In this document: positions 1 through 8,695 of the stretch, in pieces
Position numbering within the stretch: position 1 is the first letter of the stretch
How the letters are laid out: each line of letters opens with the position of its first letter
Assembly (NCBI RefSeq): GCF_018403285.1
Contig: NZ_BOSJ01000027.1
Location: 1 to 48,985, forward strand
DNA: 48,985 nucleotides
Direction of reading: 5' to 3'
Source: Paenibacillus sp. J45TS6
Lineage (GTDB): Bacteria > Bacillota > Bacilli > Paenibacillales > Paenibacillaceae
Notes under the pieces: generated by a model
Told to the model about the DNA's origin: nothing
What the model saw: only the letters and a program-made list of their open reading frames with translations
Database searches by the model: none
Program-made: the position numbers and the translations under genes

Positions 1-125
1 AGCCCACCTCAAGATGAGATTTCCCAATTAGTAAGACCCCTTGAAGACGACGAGGTAGATAGGCTGGAGGTGGAAGTGCAGCAATGCATGGAGCTGACCA
101 GTACTAATCGGTCGAGGGCTTATCC
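1..125 (+). rRNA. 23S ribosomal RNA, 3' end (partial)
   Basis: The first ~125 bases match the conserved 3' end of bacterial 23S rRNA, including the sarcin/ricin-distal block around GACCAGTACTAATCGG and the terminal GAGGGCTTATCC. The 5' part lies outside the window. The exact mature end is uncertain by a few bases. No 5S gene follows before the tRNA cluster. Confidence 0.93.
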
Positions 126-146
126 TACAATTAAATTGCAAAGATT

Positions 147-169
147 GTTTCGTATCTAGTTTTCAGGGA
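147..169 (+). other. 3' half of the pre-23S processing stalk
   Basis: The stretch GTTTCGTATCTAGTTTTCAG is the reverse complement of the CTGAAAACTAGATACGAAAC-type sequence normally found in the 16S-23S spacer of Bacillales. It would pair with that spacer to form the long stem that brings 23S ends together for maturation. The spacer partner is outside the window, so the pairing is inferred from the family. Confidence 0.55.
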
Positions 170-198
170 GCAATTCCTTGATATTACACATCTTTTTT

Positions 199-290
199 GG
201 AGAGATACCCAAGTGGCTATAAGGGGACCCTCTGCTAAGGGGTTAGACTGCGTAAGCGGTGCGAGGGTTCGAATCCCTCTCTCTCCGCCA
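199..290 (+). tRNA. tRNA-Ser (GCU)
   Basis: Acceptor GGAGAGA pairs with TCTCTCC, the loop CTGCTAA gives anticodon GCU, a long variable arm (class II) follows, then the T-loop GGTTCGAATCC. CCA is encoded. First gene of the cluster behind the 23S gene, so probably cotranscribed with the rRNA operon. Confidence 0.95.
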
Positions 291-358
291 CTAAATTTCT
301 TCTTGATTTTCTGAATCAAGTATGATAATATAGTACAAGTTGTGTGATAAATAATTAT

Positions 359-435
359 GGCGGCGTAGCTCAGCTGGCTAGAGCGTACGGTTCATACCCG
401 TGAGGTCGGGGGTTCGATCCCCTCCGCCGCTACCA
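359..435 (+). tRNA. tRNA-Met (CAU), elongator type
   Basis: A 77-nt cloverleaf with loop TTCATAC. The G1-U72 acceptor pair and the lack of three consecutive G-C pairs at the base of the anticodon stem argue against initiator tRNA. It closely resembles the elongator tRNA-Met of Bacillus. CCA is encoded. A lysidine-modified tRNA-Ile is less likely but uses the same anticodon letters. Confidence 0.9.
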
Positions 436-444
436 TAATTCCCT

Positions 445-520
445 GGAGATTTAGCTCAGCTGGGAGAGCATCTGCCTTACAAGCAGAGGGTCGGGGGTTC
501 GATCCCCTCAATCTCCACCA
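445..520 (+). tRNA. tRNA-Val (UAC)
   Basis: Acceptor GGAGATT pairs with AATCTCC, loop CTTACAA gives anticodon UAC, the T-arm is intact and CCA is encoded. It starts 9 nt after tRNA-Met. Confidence 0.95.
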
Positions 521-525
521 TATAC

Positions 526-601
<76 letters not shown>

Positions 602-620
602 TCTTTACTTAAATAGTTGT

Positions 621-697
621 GGAACTGTGGTGTAGAGGCCTAACATGCCTGCCTGTCACGCAGGAGATCGCGGGTTCGAATCCCGTCAGTTCCGCCA
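621..697 (+). tRNA. tRNA-Asp (GUC)
   Basis: Acceptor GGAACTG pairs with CAGTTCC, loop CTGTCAC gives anticodon GUC, discriminator G as expected for Asp, and CCA is encoded. Confidence 0.95.
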
Positions 698-785
698 TTT
701 AACTATTTAATATGAAGATGAGTGATTTTATAAGAAGTGAGAATCAGATTTGTTTTTCACTTTATTATTATGTAACTCAATGTAT

Positions 786-858
<73 letters not shown>

Positions 859-869
859 CTTTTTATTTC

Positions 870-955
870 GGAGGATTAGCGAAGCGGCCAAACGCATCAG
901 ACTGTAAATCTGCTCCCTTACGGGTTCGGTGGTTCGAATCCATCATCCTCCACCA
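870..955 (+). tRNA. tRNA-Tyr (GUA)
   Basis: Class II tRNA with acceptor GGAGGAT pairing with ATCCTCC, loop CTGTAAA (anticodon GUA), a long variable arm, and encoded CCA. It lies 11 nt behind tRNA-Phe. Confidence 0.95.
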
Positions 956-962
956 GTTTTAC

Positions 963-1035
963 GAGCCATTAGCTCAGTTGGTAGAGCACCTGACTTTTAA
1001 TCAGGGTGTCGAAGGTTCGAGCCCTTCATGGCTCA
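963..1035 (+). tRNA. tRNA-Lys (UUU), no encoded CCA
   Basis: Acceptor GAGCCAT pairs with ATGGCTC, loop CTTTTAA gives anticodon UUU. The sequence after discriminator A is TACG, so CCA is not encoded. It is the last tRNA of the cluster and is followed at once by a terminator. Confidence 0.95.
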
Positions 1036-1039
1036 TACG

Positions 1040-1071
1040 AAAGTCACCAGTTCATACTGGTGACTTTTTTT
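1040..1071 (+). terminator. Rho-independent terminator of the rRNA/tRNA operon
   Basis: An 11-bp perfect stem (AAAGTCACCAG with CTGGTGACTTT), a 6-nt loop and a run of seven or more T. It closes the tRNA cluster. Confidence 0.9.
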
Positions 1072-1189
1072 GTTGTATATATTTTCTGAATACTCTATAA
1101 GAACAAGAAGATAAACTTATGAATGGCATCCTTAGTTCATTTAAATAACCTTTATAGTAGATGAATTTTATCAGTAGATACATAAAGAT

Positions 1190-1219
1190 TTGGTAGAGGT
1201 ATACTTCCTGTATTATACT
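1190..1219 (+). promoter_or_regulatory. Candidate sigma-A promoter for the PucR-type regulator
   Basis: TTGGTA and TATACT are separated by 18 bp, upstream of the regulator gene at 1297. Read by eye only. Confidence 0.45.
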
Positions 1220-1296
1220 ATTTTTGTTGGGTTGGTATGAGTGTAAGAAATAGAAGGCATTAGAGTAGACAATAAAGTCGTAAAGTGGTGGTCATC

Positions 1297-2415
1297 GTGG
1301 CGAATTATGAAGTACTGTTGCAAAAACTACAGGATATTCTTAACGTACCATTTCGAATAATTGAGGTTCCCATTAATAAACATACATTTATAAGAAATGA
1401 TGAACCCTGTCATTCTTTTGAAGAAGGGGATTCATTATATTTTTACCTAGAAGCAGGCAAAGAAGATGGAATTCAGATGCTATTATCTGCACCGTCCCAG
1501 CATGTCGAAGCATCTGAAAGAGCACTCATTGAATGGATTATTTCATCACTGCATCAAAATTCAGGTACTACTAAAATTGCGAAAAATAAAGAGGTAAACT
1601 CACTAGAACAGCTGGGAAGCTGGATTCAGGAGAGTGTCGATAAGGATAAATCCATTCCTTTCCCTGAAGATCTTAGTGTGTATGAGAAACAGTTTACCAA
1701 AGGAATGATTCCTTTTTACCTGACGTATGAGAGAGCCCATGAATCTGGAATCTCTCTTAAAGCTTTAAATAAACTACTTCAATCCTATTTTGATGGAAAG
1801 GTGCTCTTAGTACCATTAGAAGAAGATAGATGGTCTATATTAGCTGAATTAGGTTTAGTGTTGGATAATACCGATGATGATATGGACCAAGTGGTTCTGC
1901 AGCAAAAAATGCAGCTTTCCATTGAAGAAGAGCTTGCTGCCTTTACGGATGGTCTTCATGAGGTGATTGCAAATGAGTGGGTTGGAGTCTTTCATCTATC
2001 CGTAGCTAAACCTCTGTTCAATATTGTCTCCTTACCTCCTACGATCTCGTTTCTTAGAGAAATAACCGAACTCGGTAAAAAATTTAAAGTTGGCGAGCAT
2101 GTTTATTTTCCATGGCAATTCCATTTCGAACGTTTGATCTATAGTATACCTGAGGAAGAGAGAGCGAATTACCTAAAAGGAATGAGTAACTCTTCGATCC
2201 TATTTGAGGATGAGACGATATCTACCTTAGAGACCTTCTTTCAAATGGACTGTAATGTTAGTGAAACGGCAAAACGTCTTTACATTCACCGTAATACTCT
2301 AATTTATCGCTTAGATAAGATAAAGCAAGAGACAGGTCTTGATGTACGGACCTTTAAAGATGCAGTTTTGGTTAAGTTGACTCTCTTCATGTACAAAGTG
2401 ACGAAAACCTCTTAA
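1297..2415 (+). CDS. PucR/CdaR-type helix-turn-helix transcriptional regulator
   Basis: A 372-residue cytoplasmic protein. The C-terminal ~60 residues (LETFFQMDCNVSETAKRLYI, then HRNTLIYRLDKI) are the HTH_30 domain shared by PucR, CdaR and related regulators, which usually control purine, sugar-diacid or carbohydrate genes. The N-terminal ~300 residues carry no domain I recognise by eye. I chose the GTG at 1297 because GTGGTGG lies at a suitable distance upstream; a GTG at 1285 is possible but has no Shine-Dalgarno sequence. The gene lies 144 bp before the sugar-ABC ATPase gene on the same strand, so a role in carbohydrate uptake control is plausible, but this is context only and the effector is unknown. 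Confidence 0.8.
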   Translation: MANYEVLLQKLQDILNVPFRIIEVPINKHTFIRNDEPCHSFEEGDSLYFYLEAGKEDGIQMLLSAPSQHVEASERALIEWIISSLHQNSGTTKIAKNKEVNSLEQLGSWIQESVDKDKSIPFPEDLSVYEKQFTKGMIPFYLTYERAHESGISLKALNKLLQSYFDGKVLLVPLEEDRWSILAELGLVLDNTDDDMDQVVLQQKMQLSIEEELAAFTDGLHEVIANEWVGVFHLSVAKPLFNIVSLPPTISFLREITELGKKFKVGEHVYFPWQFHFERLIYSIPEEERANYLKGMSNSSILFEDETISTLETFFQMDCNVSETAKRLYIHRNTLIYRLDKIKQETGLDVRTFKDAVLVKLTLFMYKVTKTS

Positions 2416-2559
2416 TTTTTTTGTGTGAATTGTGCATAGTCACCACTAGGCTTTCCAGGTTATTATAAGAACAGGAAATGAATTCGATTACATTGTGTTA
2501 TTATATGTTTGTATTCGCTTTCATTATTAAATCGAAATGATGCTGAGGAGGCAATAATC

Positions 2560-3684
2560 ATGGCTGGTGTACGCTTAGAACATATTTACAAACAATATCC
2601 GGGTGCAGATAAAGCGACAGTTGTTGATATTAACTTAGATATTAAAGATAAAGAATTTCTCGTTCTGGTAGGTCCGTCCGGTTGTGGTAAATCTACAACA
2701 CTTCGGATGATCGCTGGCCTTGAGGAAATCTCCGATGGCAAACTATATATTGGAGATCGCGTTGTAAATGACGTAGCTCCTAAAGATCGTGATATCGCGA
2801 TGGTATTCCAATCTTACGCTCTTTATCCACATATGAACGTTTATCAAAATATGGCGTTTGGTTTGAAACTTCGTAAAGTGAAAAAAGAAGAAATCGATAA
2901 GAGTGTTCGTGAAGCAGCTAGAATTCTTGATATCGAACATTTGCTGGATCGTAAACCAAAAGCTCTTTCCGGTGGTCAACGTCAGCGTGTAGCTTTGGGA
3001 CGTGCTATCGTTCGTAACCCACAAGTTTTCTTGATGGATGAGCCGCTCTCTAACTTGGATGCGAAACTTCGTGGACAAATGCGTGCGGAAATTACTAAGC
3101 TCGCTAAACGTCTTGAAACGACTGTTATCTATGTAACGCATGACCAAATCGAAGCTATGACGATGGGTGACCGTATCGTAGTAATGAAAGACGGATATAT
3201 TCAACAAGCAGCTTCACCGGAAGAACTATACAATCATCCTACAAACTTGTTTGTAGCTGGTTTCATTGGATCACCTACAATGAACTTTATCACTGGTAAA
3301 TTGACGCAACAAGGTGAAAGCCTTCGCTTTGCGGCAGCTGGTCTAGATGTAGAAATTCCACAAGGTAAAGCACAAATTCTTAAAAACAAAGGTTATGCTG
3401 GCAAAGAAGTGATTTTGGGTGTACGTCCAGAAGATATTCATGAAGAGCCGGTATTCTTGGAAGCTTCTCCACACACTGCTTTCACAGCTAAAGTAGATGT
3501 TAGTGAGAACCTTGGTCACGAATTGCTCTTGTACCTGAGCGGTGTAGGTAATGATGTAACGATCGCACGTGTTGATGGACGTTCGAATACTCGCGATGGA
3601 AACACCGTTAAAATGGCAATCGATATGAACAAAGTTCATATCTTTGATAAAGAAACAGAAGCAAACGTACTTGTTCTAGATTAA
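2560..3684 (+). CDS. msmX: Sugar ABC transporter ATP-binding protein, MsmX/UgpC type
   Basis: A 374-residue ATPase of CUT1-family carbohydrate importers. Walker A GPSGCGKST, Q-loop region VFQSYALYPHM, signature LSGGQRQRVALGRA, Walker B VFLMDEP and the H-loop VTHD appear in order, followed by a C-terminal TOBE/OB-type regulatory region (from ~residue 240). The start at ATG 2560 follows GAGGAGG at good spacing; upstream in-frame codons lack one. No permease or binding protein lies next to it, which is typical of the orphan MsmX ATPase that serves several sugar importers in Bacillales. It may therefore energise the ATPase-less importer at 40.4-43.6 kb. The terminator behind it makes it the last gene of its transcript. 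The symbols msmX, ugpC and malK are all used for this family. Confidence 0.93.
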   Translation: MAGVRLEHIYKQYPGADKATVVDINLDIKDKEFLVLVGPSGCGKSTTLRMIAGLEEISDGKLYIGDRVVNDVAPKDRDIAMVFQSYALYPHMNVYQNMAFGLKLRKVKKEEIDKSVREAARILDIEHLLDRKPKALSGGQRQRVALGRAIVRNPQVFLMDEPLSNLDAKLRGQMRAEITKLAKRLETTVIYVTHDQIEAMTMGDRIVVMKDGYIQQAASPEELYNHPTNLFVAGFIGSPTMNFITGKLTQQGESLRFAAAGLDVEIPQGKAQILKNKGYAGKEVILGVRPEDIHEEPVFLEASPHTAFTAKVDVSENLGHELLLYLSGVGNDVTIARVDGRSNTRDGNTVKMAIDMNKVHIFDKETEANVLVLD

Positions 3685-3704
3685 TACGAGTATAATGCAC
3701 CAAT

Positions 3705-3747
3705 AAAAGGGGTTGTCAGGCTTTTCTAAAGCCAGGCAGCCCCTTTT
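3705..3747 (+). terminator. Terminator after the MsmX-type gene
   Basis: AAAAGGGG pairs with CCCCTTTT around an inner stem AGGCTTT/AAAGCC, ending in TTTTC. Confidence 0.8.
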
Positions 3748-3789
3748 CAACTTCATAGGTACTACCTGTAAGGTAGACCTTACCGAACA

Positions 3790-3818
3790 TTGCAATCGAC
3801 TTCATTTTCCGATACGAT
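3790..3818 (+). promoter_or_regulatory. Candidate promoter of the hprK operon
   Basis: TTGCAA and TACGAT with a 17-bp spacer, ~110 bp before the hprK start and directly behind the preceding terminator. By eye only. Confidence 0.45.
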
Positions 3819-3926
3819 GAGTACAATGACAATCAGGTTAATATAGATAGAGAACTGTACATAATAGTGGCAACACTTTCTCTTAGAATCCGCGTTATAT
3901 TTGCCGTACCGAAAGGAAGATACAAT

Positions 3927-4865
3927 ATGGCTAAAAAAGTAAAAGTATCCCAACTTGTTAATGAATTTCAAATGGAAGTTGTCTCTGGTGAAAATGGTTT
4001 GAAAAGACCAATCACTGTAGATGATTTGAACAGACCTGGCCTGGAGATGGCAGGATATTTTGAATATTACCCATCAGAACGGGTACAGTTGCTAGGAAGA
4101 ACTGAACTCGCTTTTGTTAAGATGTTGCCCGAGAAAGAACGTCGGGAACGCATGGAAGGTTTGTGTCACGAAGAAACACCTTGTATTGTTGTCACTCGTG
4201 GACTCGATGTTCCTCAAGAATTAATTGATATCAGTAACGAGAGAGATCTCCCTGTACTGCGTAGTACGATGGCGACGACAATTCTATCAAGCCGTATTAC
4301 TGGGTTCCTCGAAGGGAAATTGGCTCCAACAACTACGATTCATGGCGTTCTTTGCGACGTATATGGTATCGGTCTATTAATTACGGGAAGCAGTGGAATT
4401 GGTAAAAGTGAGGCTGCTTTGGAGCTTGTTAAGCGTGGCCACCGTCTTGTTGCCGATGATGCGGTAGAGATTAGTCAAACATCAGACAATCAATTACACG
4501 GGACAGCACCAGAACTCATTCGTCATCTGCTCGAAATCCGAGGTGTCGGAATTATTAATGTTATGACCCTATTTGGAGTAGGTGCCATCCGTAATCATAA
4601 AAGAATTACACTCGTTGTCCGCCTAGAAGCTTGGCAACAGGATAAGCAATATGACCGTCTTGGTCTTGATGAAGAGACGACTCGAATTATTGATACAGAT
4701 GTTCCACTCGTTACCATTCCGGTACGTCCAGGTCGTAACCTTGGGGTTATCATTGAAGTGGCAGCGATGAATTTCCGTCTGAAGCGGATGGGTGTGAATG
4801 CTGCGCTGCAATTTACGAATAAGCTGACGGCTACTATTGCTGAAGATAACGATGATATGGACTAA
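3927..4865 (+). CDS. hprK: HPr kinase/phosphorylase
   Basis: A 312-residue bifunctional enzyme that phosphorylates HPr (and Crh) on Ser46 with ATP or PPi and also removes that phosphate, setting CcpA-dependent catabolite control. The N-terminal domain covers ~1-130. Walker A GSSGIGKS is at 154-161 and the HprK family signature [12 protein letters not shown] at 201-212. The length matches the family (~310). The start at ATG 3927 is preceded by AAAGGAAG; earlier in-frame codons have no ribosome site. It leads the conserved cluster hprK-lgt-ppaX, and an HPr-family substrate with Ser46 is encoded at 23802. Confidence 0.97.
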   Translation: MAKKVKVSQLVNEFQMEVVSGENGLKRPITVDDLNRPGLEMAGYFEYYPSERVQLLGRTELAFVKMLPEKERRERMEGLCHEETPCIVVTRGLDVPQELIDISNERDLPVLRSTMATTILSSRITGFLEGKLAPTTTIHGVLCDVYGIGLLITGSSGIGKSEAALELVKRGHRLVADDAVEISQTSDNQLHGTAPELIRHLLEIRGVGIINVMTLFGVGAIRNHKRITLVVRLEAWQQDKQYDRLGLDEETTRIIDTDVPLVTIPVRPGRNLGVIIEVAAMNFRLKRMGVNAALQFTNKLTATIAEDNDDMD

Positions 4866-4968
4866 AGCTTTAAGTTAAACTGAGGAACGTAAACAGAGTC
4901 TAATCTTTTAATAGAGGATGTAACAAACTAGCTTTGGTTATATTATCAACGAAACAGGGAGTGGGTAG

Positions 4969-5991
4969 ATGGGTACCTTATTACTTGATCCGATTGCATT
5001 TTCTATCGGTTCGCTCAGTGTCCATTGGTATGGACTAATCTTGGGGTCTGCAGCCATCGTCGGTCTGCTGCTCGCAATACAGGAGGGGAAACGTTTTGGA
5101 ATCCCCTCTGATTTTTTCATGGATTTATTGCTTCTCGGTGTTCCTTCTGCTATTATCGGAGCACGAATTTACTATGTAGCATTCACGTGGGATGACTATA
5201 AGGATAACTTCTGGGATGTATTTAAAATCTGGAATGGTGGTATTGCCATTTACGGAGCACTAATTGGTGCTATTATCTGTGCTTTTTTCTATTTTAGGCA
5301 TAAAGGTTATAATTTCTGGCGTATTGTGGATATTTGTGCGCCCTCTCTTATTATTGGACAGGCGATTGGTCGCTGGGGGAACTTCGTCAATCAGGAAGCA
5401 TACGGCGGACCTGTAGAAGAGTCTTTCCTTAGAAATACACTGCATCTACCCGACTTTATTGTGAACCAAATGAATGTTCAGGGTACTTTTCATCACCCAA
5501 CATTTTTATATGAATCTCTCTGGAATATCGTAGGACTTATTTTACTTCTCGTTTTACGTCGTCAAAAATTCATGCGTGCAGGGGAGTTATTCCTGTCCTA
5601 TTTCATATGGTATTCCATCGGTCGCTTTTTTATCGAAGCACTGCGTACAGATAGTCTCGGATTCCAAGGGCCAGAGTGGCTTGCGTCCATCGTAAATACT
5701 TTATGGTCCCCTATGACAGCTATGGGCTTTGAACTGGGGTATTTAGACCCTGCTTATGGAAATCTCCGTATATCACAAGTTTTATCAATCTTAATTATTA
5801 TAGTCGCTATCATCCTCATTGTAGTAAGGCGCATAACAGGCGCTTCAAAAGAACGTTATATGGACCCGATTGTATCCAGTAAGACTCCTACAGATGGTGG
5901 TAGTGACAACGTTTCAGAACTAGAACGAAAAAAAGATCGCAGAGATGAGTCATCTTCTATCGGTTCTGGTACTGATCAGAAAAAGGAGTAA
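4969..5991 (+). CDS. lgt: Prolipoprotein diacylglyceryl transferase
   Basis: A 340-residue polytopic membrane enzyme that transfers diacylglycerol from phosphatidylglycerol to the lipobox cysteine of prelipoproteins. The Lgt signature is visible as GQAIGRWGNFVNQEAYGGP, with about seven hydrophobic helices from residue ~10 to ~285. A charged cytoplasmic tail of ~50 residues (rich in K, D, E, S) follows. It is longer than the usual ~270-280 residues because of this tail. The ATG at 4969 follows AGGGAGTGGG. It sits between hprK and ppaX as in other Bacillales. A client in this window is the sugar-binding lipoprotein at 40374. Confidence 0.97.
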   Translation: MGTLLLDPIAFSIGSLSVHWYGLILGSAAIVGLLLAIQEGKRFGIPSDFFMDLLLLGVPSAIIGARIYYVAFTWDDYKDNFWDVFKIWNGGIAIYGALIGAIICAFFYFRHKGYNFWRIVDICAPSLIIGQAIGRWGNFVNQEAYGGPVEESFLRNTLHLPDFIVNQMNVQGTFHHPTFLYESLWNIVGLILLLVLRRQKFMRAGELFLSYFIWYSIGRFFIEALRTDSLGFQGPEWLASIVNTLWSPMTAMGFELGYLDPAYGNLRISQVLSILIIIVAIILIVVRRITGASKERYMDPIVSSKTPTDGGSDNVSELERKKDRRDESSSIGSGTDQKKE

Positions 5992-6009
5992 TAAAGGAGC
6001 AATAGTTAA

Positions 6010-6651
6010 ATGATTAAAACGGTTTTATTTGATTTAGATGGCACGATTATCGACACGAATGAGCTGATTATCAGTTCTTTTATCCATGTTTTAAATGAGC
6101 TCGGTCCGGGCGCACTCTCTAGAGAAGAAATTATTCCTCATATGGGAGGCACACTTGAGCAGCAAATGCAGGCATTTACCGGCAAACCTGATGTAGCAGA
6201 ATATGTTACAGGATACCGTGCCTACAACTCCGTTCATCATGATGATATGGTAAAGCCTTTTCCGGGTGTGATGGATGTAGTGAAGAAACTTCACGAGCAA
6301 GGGATTCGTATGGGTGTAGTTACGACAAAAATACGACCAAGCACACTTCGAGTATTGGAACAGTTCGACCTTCTGAAATATATGGAGACCATCGTAACTG
6401 TATCGGATGTAACTCATCCAAAGCCGCATCCAGAACCGGTTCTTACTGCGGTAGAGCAGCTTCAGGTGAATCCATCGGAGACGCTAATGGTAGGAGATAG
6501 TCCAGTGGACATTCAGTCCGCCAAAGCAGCCGGCGTTAAGGCAGCAGGTGTAGCCTGGTCTCTAAAAGGGGAAGCAAAGCTTAGAGAGTATGACCCTGAT
6601 TATATTTTACATGATATGCATGACATTCTTACTCTGACCAAGAAGGAGTAG
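6010..6651 (+). CDS. ppaX: Pyrophosphatase PpaX (HAD family)
   Basis: A 213-residue HAD hydrolase. The first motif DLDGT (nucleophile Asp8, general acid Asp10) starts at residue 8. Motif II corresponds to VVTTK and motif IV to VGDSPVDIQSAKAAG. In Bacillus, PpaX hydrolyses the pyrophosphate formed when HprK dephosphorylates P-Ser-HPr, so its place after hprK and lgt fits. It starts at ATG 6010, 18 bp after lgt, behind AAAGGAGC. A generic phosphoglycolate-phosphatase label is possible, but the context favours PpaX. Confidence 0.93.
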   Translation: MIKTVLFDLDGTIIDTNELIISSFIHVLNELGPGALSREEIIPHMGGTLEQQMQAFTGKPDVAEYVTGYRAYNSVHHDDMVKPFPGVMDVVKKLHEQGIRMGVVTTKIRPSTLRVLEQFDLLKYMETIVTVSDVTHPKPHPEPVLTAVEQLQVNPSETLMVGDSPVDIQSAKAAGVKAAGVAWSLKGEAKLREYDPDYILHDMHDILTLTKKE

Positions 6652-6659
6652 TAAATACT

Positions 6660-7169
6660 GTGAGGAAGCTGGAACGTTATCCCGTTGAAGAGCAGAATGC
6701 ACTATGGCATATATATCGAACGGTCAGTCCTTTTAAAGGGGTTCGTAACTTCGTTTGGGTGCAGCTAGCAAGATATTGTCCCATCTTACCTTTGAAAAAC
6801 TGGATTTACAAAAGCCGTCTTCGCATGGAAGTAGGAGATCATACGGCATTTGCACTGATGGTGATGGTTGATGTGTTTTTCCCAGAACGAATCCATGTTG
6901 GAACGAATTCGGTTATAGGGTATAATACAACGATTCTGGCGCATGAGTATCTCATTCATGAGTATCGACTGGGTGATGTATGGATTGGCGATAACGTCCT
7001 AATTGGTGCGAACACGACGATTTTGCCTGGAATAACCATTGGGGACGGAGCAGTTGTAGCCGCAGGTTCTGTTGTTCATAAAAATGTGGCTGCAGGGGCT
7101 TTTGTCGGGGGTAATCCTTTGAGAGAACTCGGTTCTCAACGAGAAAGTGGAAGCAATACATTACACTAA
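6660..7169 (+). CDS. Hexapeptide-repeat acyltransferase (YvoF-like)
   Basis: A 169-residue protein with left-handed beta-helix hexapeptide repeats in its second half (VWIGDNVLIGANTTILPGIT, then IGDGAVVAAGSVV), typical of the LbH/maltose-O-acetyltransferase group. The GTG start at 6660 has AGAAGGAG at ~9 nt; it begins 8 bp after ppaX, so translation is probably coupled. B. subtilis has yvoF at the same place behind hprK-lgt-ppaX. The acyl acceptor is unknown. It is the last gene before a terminator. Confidence 0.88.
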   Translation: MRKLERYPVEEQNALWHIYRTVSPFKGVRNFVWVQLARYCPILPLKNWIYKSRLRMEVGDHTAFALMVMVDVFFPERIHVGTNSVIGYNTTILAHEYLIHEYRLGDVWIGDNVLIGANTTILPGITIGDGAVVAAGSVVHKNVAAGAFVGGNPLRELGSQRESGSNTLH

Positions 7170-7207
7170 GAGTTCTTCTTTACATCCAAAAAGAATAGAA
7201 ATCATGG

Positions 7208-7236
7208 AAGACCGCTAATAGAGCGGTCTTTTTTTG
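7208..7236 (+). terminator. Terminator of the hprK operon
   Basis: AAGACCGCT pairs with AGCGGTCTT around a 5-nt loop, followed by seven T. Confidence 0.9.
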
Positions 7237-7299
7237 TTATATAACCCTTTTATTCAAATCAATGGGTGTAAATACAGGAGTTTAGAAGAAGACAAAGAA

Positions 7300-7329
7300 T
7301 TGACGATAAAAGGGAAAGCATGGTAAGAT
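7300..7329 (+). promoter_or_regulatory. Candidate promoter of the his operon
   Basis: TTGACG and TAAGAT with an 18-bp spacer, ~110 bp before hisZ. The leader shows neither a T-box motif nor a terminator hairpin. Confidence 0.55.
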
Positions 7330-7439
7330 ACCGAATAATACTTTAATTTGTTAGATTGGTAGCACTTTAATGCAATAAAGATTGTGGATGCTAAATCCGG
7401 TGTGAAAGTTAGGAACTATAGATGCAGAGGTGAACAGAA

Positions 7440-8660
7440 ATGACCAAACCAAAAGGTTTTGAAAAGCCAGCCGGTGTACGTGATTACCTTCCTCATGTCG
7501 TAGATAAGCTGAGACGGATTGAACATAAAGTACTGGAATGTATGAGTAGCTGGGGATATCGTCAAATTATTACCCCTTCAATGGAATATTACGATACCGT
7601 AGGCGTAGCCAGCTCAACGTCTGATCGGAAACTGTTTAAGTTGTTAAACAACCGGGGAACGACACTTGTACTCCGTTCGGATATGACAGCACCGATTGCG
7701 AGAGTAGTCTCTTCTATGCTAAAGGACGAGAAGTTGCCTTTACGGCTTTCATACCATGCGAATGTATTTCGTGCCATTGAAGAAGAAGCAGGACGTGAAG
7801 CAGAGTTCTTTCAAACAGGTGTCGAACTGGTCGGTGATGATTCTCCAGAAGCAGACGCTGAGGTTGTAGCTCTAGCTATCAGTTCGCTTCAGGCAGCCGG
7901 AGTTGCGTCTTTTAAAATAGCGATGGGTCATGTTGGTTTCTTGAACGGATTACTCGGTGAGATTATTCCAGAAGAAGTAGATTTACAAGAAGAATTAAAA
8001 GCCGTACTACTTAAGCGTGACTATGTAGGTTACCGTGAGAAAATAGAAGGTTTGTCCTTGTCGTCAGAGCAAAAAGAACGACTTGAGTCTATTTTACGTC
8101 TGCGGGGCGGAAAAGAAATAGGTGAGCGTGCTGAATCATTGATCTCAAGTGAAGAAGCACGAAATTCAGTGCAACATCTATGCGCGGTGTGGGAAGTACT
8201 CGAAGCTTATGGAGTATCAGAACATGTACTGATCGATTTAACGATGCTTGGCGATTTTTCATACTACACAGGAATGACGTTTGAGGGTTATGCATCAGAA
8301 CTTGGATTCCCGGTATGCAGCGGAGGCAGGTATGACAAGTTGCTGAAACAGTTCGGTAAAGACATCCCCGCGACGGGTTTTGCAATAAAGACAAACCGCA
8401 TCATTGATGGAGTGCAAGGAATTCGAGCAGAGCAGCCGCTTCCTGTACTTATTGAATATACGAAGGAACACCGAGTAGAAGCTTTGTCTCAAGCATTGCA
8501 GCTTCGAACGGAAGGTCGGACCGTAGTAACCAGACTCATGCAAAGAGTAGAGGATCGTTATCACCAGGGCGTGGATACAAATGAGCAGGGGAATAACTGC
8601 GCAGTGTCTACCCTCCAAGGAAAGTATGAAAAAGTGTACACATACAGCAGTCCAATATAG
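7440..8660 (+). CDS. hisZ: ATP phosphoribosyltransferase regulatory subunit HisZ
   Basis: A 406-residue class II histidyl-tRNA-synthetase paralogue that assembles with short-form HisG and makes it active and feedback-sensitive. The N-terminal half shows HisRS-like motifs: GVRDYLP, motif 2 [12 protein letters not shown] with [19 protein letters not shown], and [11 protein letters not shown]. The length is slightly above the usual ~390. It lacks the anticodon-binding domain of a true HisRS and the downstream HisG is short form, which settles the call. ATG 7440 is preceded by AGAGGTG. First gene of a nine-gene his operon. Confidence 0.95.
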   Translation: MTKPKGFEKPAGVRDYLPHVVDKLRRIEHKVLECMSSWGYRQIITPSMEYYDTVGVASSTSDRKLFKLLNNRGTTLVLRSDMTAPIARVVSSMLKDEKLPLRLSYHANVFRAIEEEAGREAEFFQTGVELVGDDSPEADAEVVALAISSLQAAGVASFKIAMGHVGFLNGLLGEIIPEEVDLQEELKAVLLKRDYVGYREKIEGLSLSSEQKERLESILRLRGGKEIGERAESLISSEEARNSVQHLCAVWEVLEAYGVSEHVLIDLTMLGDFSYYTGMTFEGYASELGFPVCSGGRYDKLLKQFGKDIPATGFAIKTNRIIDGVQGIRAEQPLPVLIEYTKEHRVEALSQALQLRTEGRTVVTRLMQRVEDRYHQGVDTNEQGNNCAVSTLQGKYEKVYTYSSPI

Positions 8661-8695
8661 GTTATGTAACATCAAATAAGAAAGGAGCAAGGCAT

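Noticed and set aside
7330-7439. T-box or leader-peptide attenuator before hisZ
   Set aside because: No AGGGTGGNACCGCG-type T-box, no terminator hairpin and no His-rich leader frame is visible in the leader.
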